Part shown: positions 63,873 to 64,000 of the stretch, piece by piece
Layout of the letters: every line of letters starts with the position of its first letter
How positions within the stretch are numbered: position 1 is the stretch's first letter
Assembly: GCA_019637685.1 (NCBI GenBank)
Contig: JAHBVF010000008.1
Coordinates: forward strand, 124,001 to 188,000
DNA length: 64,000 bases
Origin: Caldilineaceae bacterium
GTDB lineage: Bacteria; Chloroflexota; Anaerolineae; Caldilineales; Caldilineaceae
Reading direction: 5' to 3'
Position numbers and translations under genes: made by a program
Notes under the pieces: generated by a model
Database searches by the model: none
Told to the model about the DNA's origin: nothing
The model's input: the letters and a program-made list of their open reading frames with translations, nothing else

Positions 63873-64000
63873 GTGAAAGGGCGAGCAGGTCTGCGCCGGC
63901 TGCAAAGCCATCCCAACCTGACTTTTTGGCTGCTCTTTGGCCTGCTCAACTGCCTGCTCTTTCTGCCTGGCGTGCTGACGCGCCAGAGTGATTTCGGCTT
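63873..64000 (+). CDS. Membrane protein, N-terminus only (cut by window end)
   Basis: The frame opens at GTG 63873 after AGGAGG and stays open to the edge (42 residues). The basic start (KGRAGLRRLQSHPN) leads into a strongly hydrophobic helix (LTFWLLFGLLNCLLFLPG), typical of an inner-membrane protein. The family cannot be told. Confidence 0.65.
   Translation, partial: MKGRAGLRRLQSHPNLTFWLLFGLLNCLLFLPGVLTRQSDFG

Overview
The window reads as a GC-rich bacterial chromosome fragment. The gene content is most like Chloroflexota, probably the Caldilineae/Anaerolineae side: a giant AfsR/BTAD-type regulator, soluble PAS/GAF histidine kinases, DUF4157 proteins opening with the IGNRATG leader, several sulfatases, many Gfo/Idh/MocA oxidoreductases, and split secD and secF. 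The taxonomic guess is inference; no rRNA or other marker gene is present. I found no tRNA, rRNA, CRISPR array, prophage or complete insertion sequence. The window is instead rich in small non-coding inverted-repeat (MITE-like) elements and strong terminator hairpins.

Positions 1-8.5 kb hold a minus-strand catabolic block: a sialidase-like protein cut by the window edge, an FAD oxidoreductase, a class III aminotransferase, an amidohydrolase, a PLP dehydratase, a zinc-less MDR dehydrogenase, an aldo/keto reductase and an HpcH/HpaI aldolase. A divergent FCD-type GntR regulator (8.9 kb) is the likely controller; the same 9-mer lies in two promoters of the block. Positions 9.8-16.2 kb hold plus-strand sugar genes: a beta-propeller glycosidase-like protein, two paralogous Gfo/Idh dehydrogenases, a DegT-type sugar aminotransferase, an aldo/keto reductase and a NIPSNAP protein, followed by a convergent MFS transporter. 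Together they look like uptake and dismantling of a host- or plant-derived (amino)sugar compound. The substrate cannot be read from the sequence.

Positions 17.8-30.4 kb hold the BTAD/ATPase/TPR regulator, a methyltransferase, a lipoprotein with an internal duplication, a sulfatase, a HigBA-type toxin-antitoxin pair, an S9 peptidase, an acyl-CoA-binding protein, and a ThuA plus Gfo/Idh pair.

Positions 30.5-35.8 kb are the most unusual part. Three tandem DUF4157 (HExxH) proteins share one N-terminal leader and carry different C-termini: a glycine-rich helical tail, none, and a permuted papain-like domain. An in-frame relic of a further DUF4157 copy follows the third stop codon. Such proteins are known as cargo of extracellular contractile injection systems (eCIS), but no injection machinery is visible here. 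Positions 36-43 kb hold a two-RCK potassium channel, another Gfo/Idh protein, a second sulfatase, a META-domain lipoprotein and a small membrane protein.

Positions 43.2-48.1 kb encode a signalling set: a PAS-PAS-PAS-GAF histidine kinase, a single-domain response regulator and a REC-GAF histidine kinase. Positions 48.2-52.5 kb (minus strand) carry a DHDPS-family lyase, an enolase-superfamily dehydratase, a D,D-carboxypeptidase and a DUF2442/DUF4160 pair. Full-length cobalamin-dependent methionine synthase (metH) covers 52.8-56.5 kb. The window ends with a zinc MDR dehydrogenase, secF-secD, a third sulfatase, a NYN/cold-shock fusion overlapping an HD phosphohydrolase, and a membrane protein cut by the edge.
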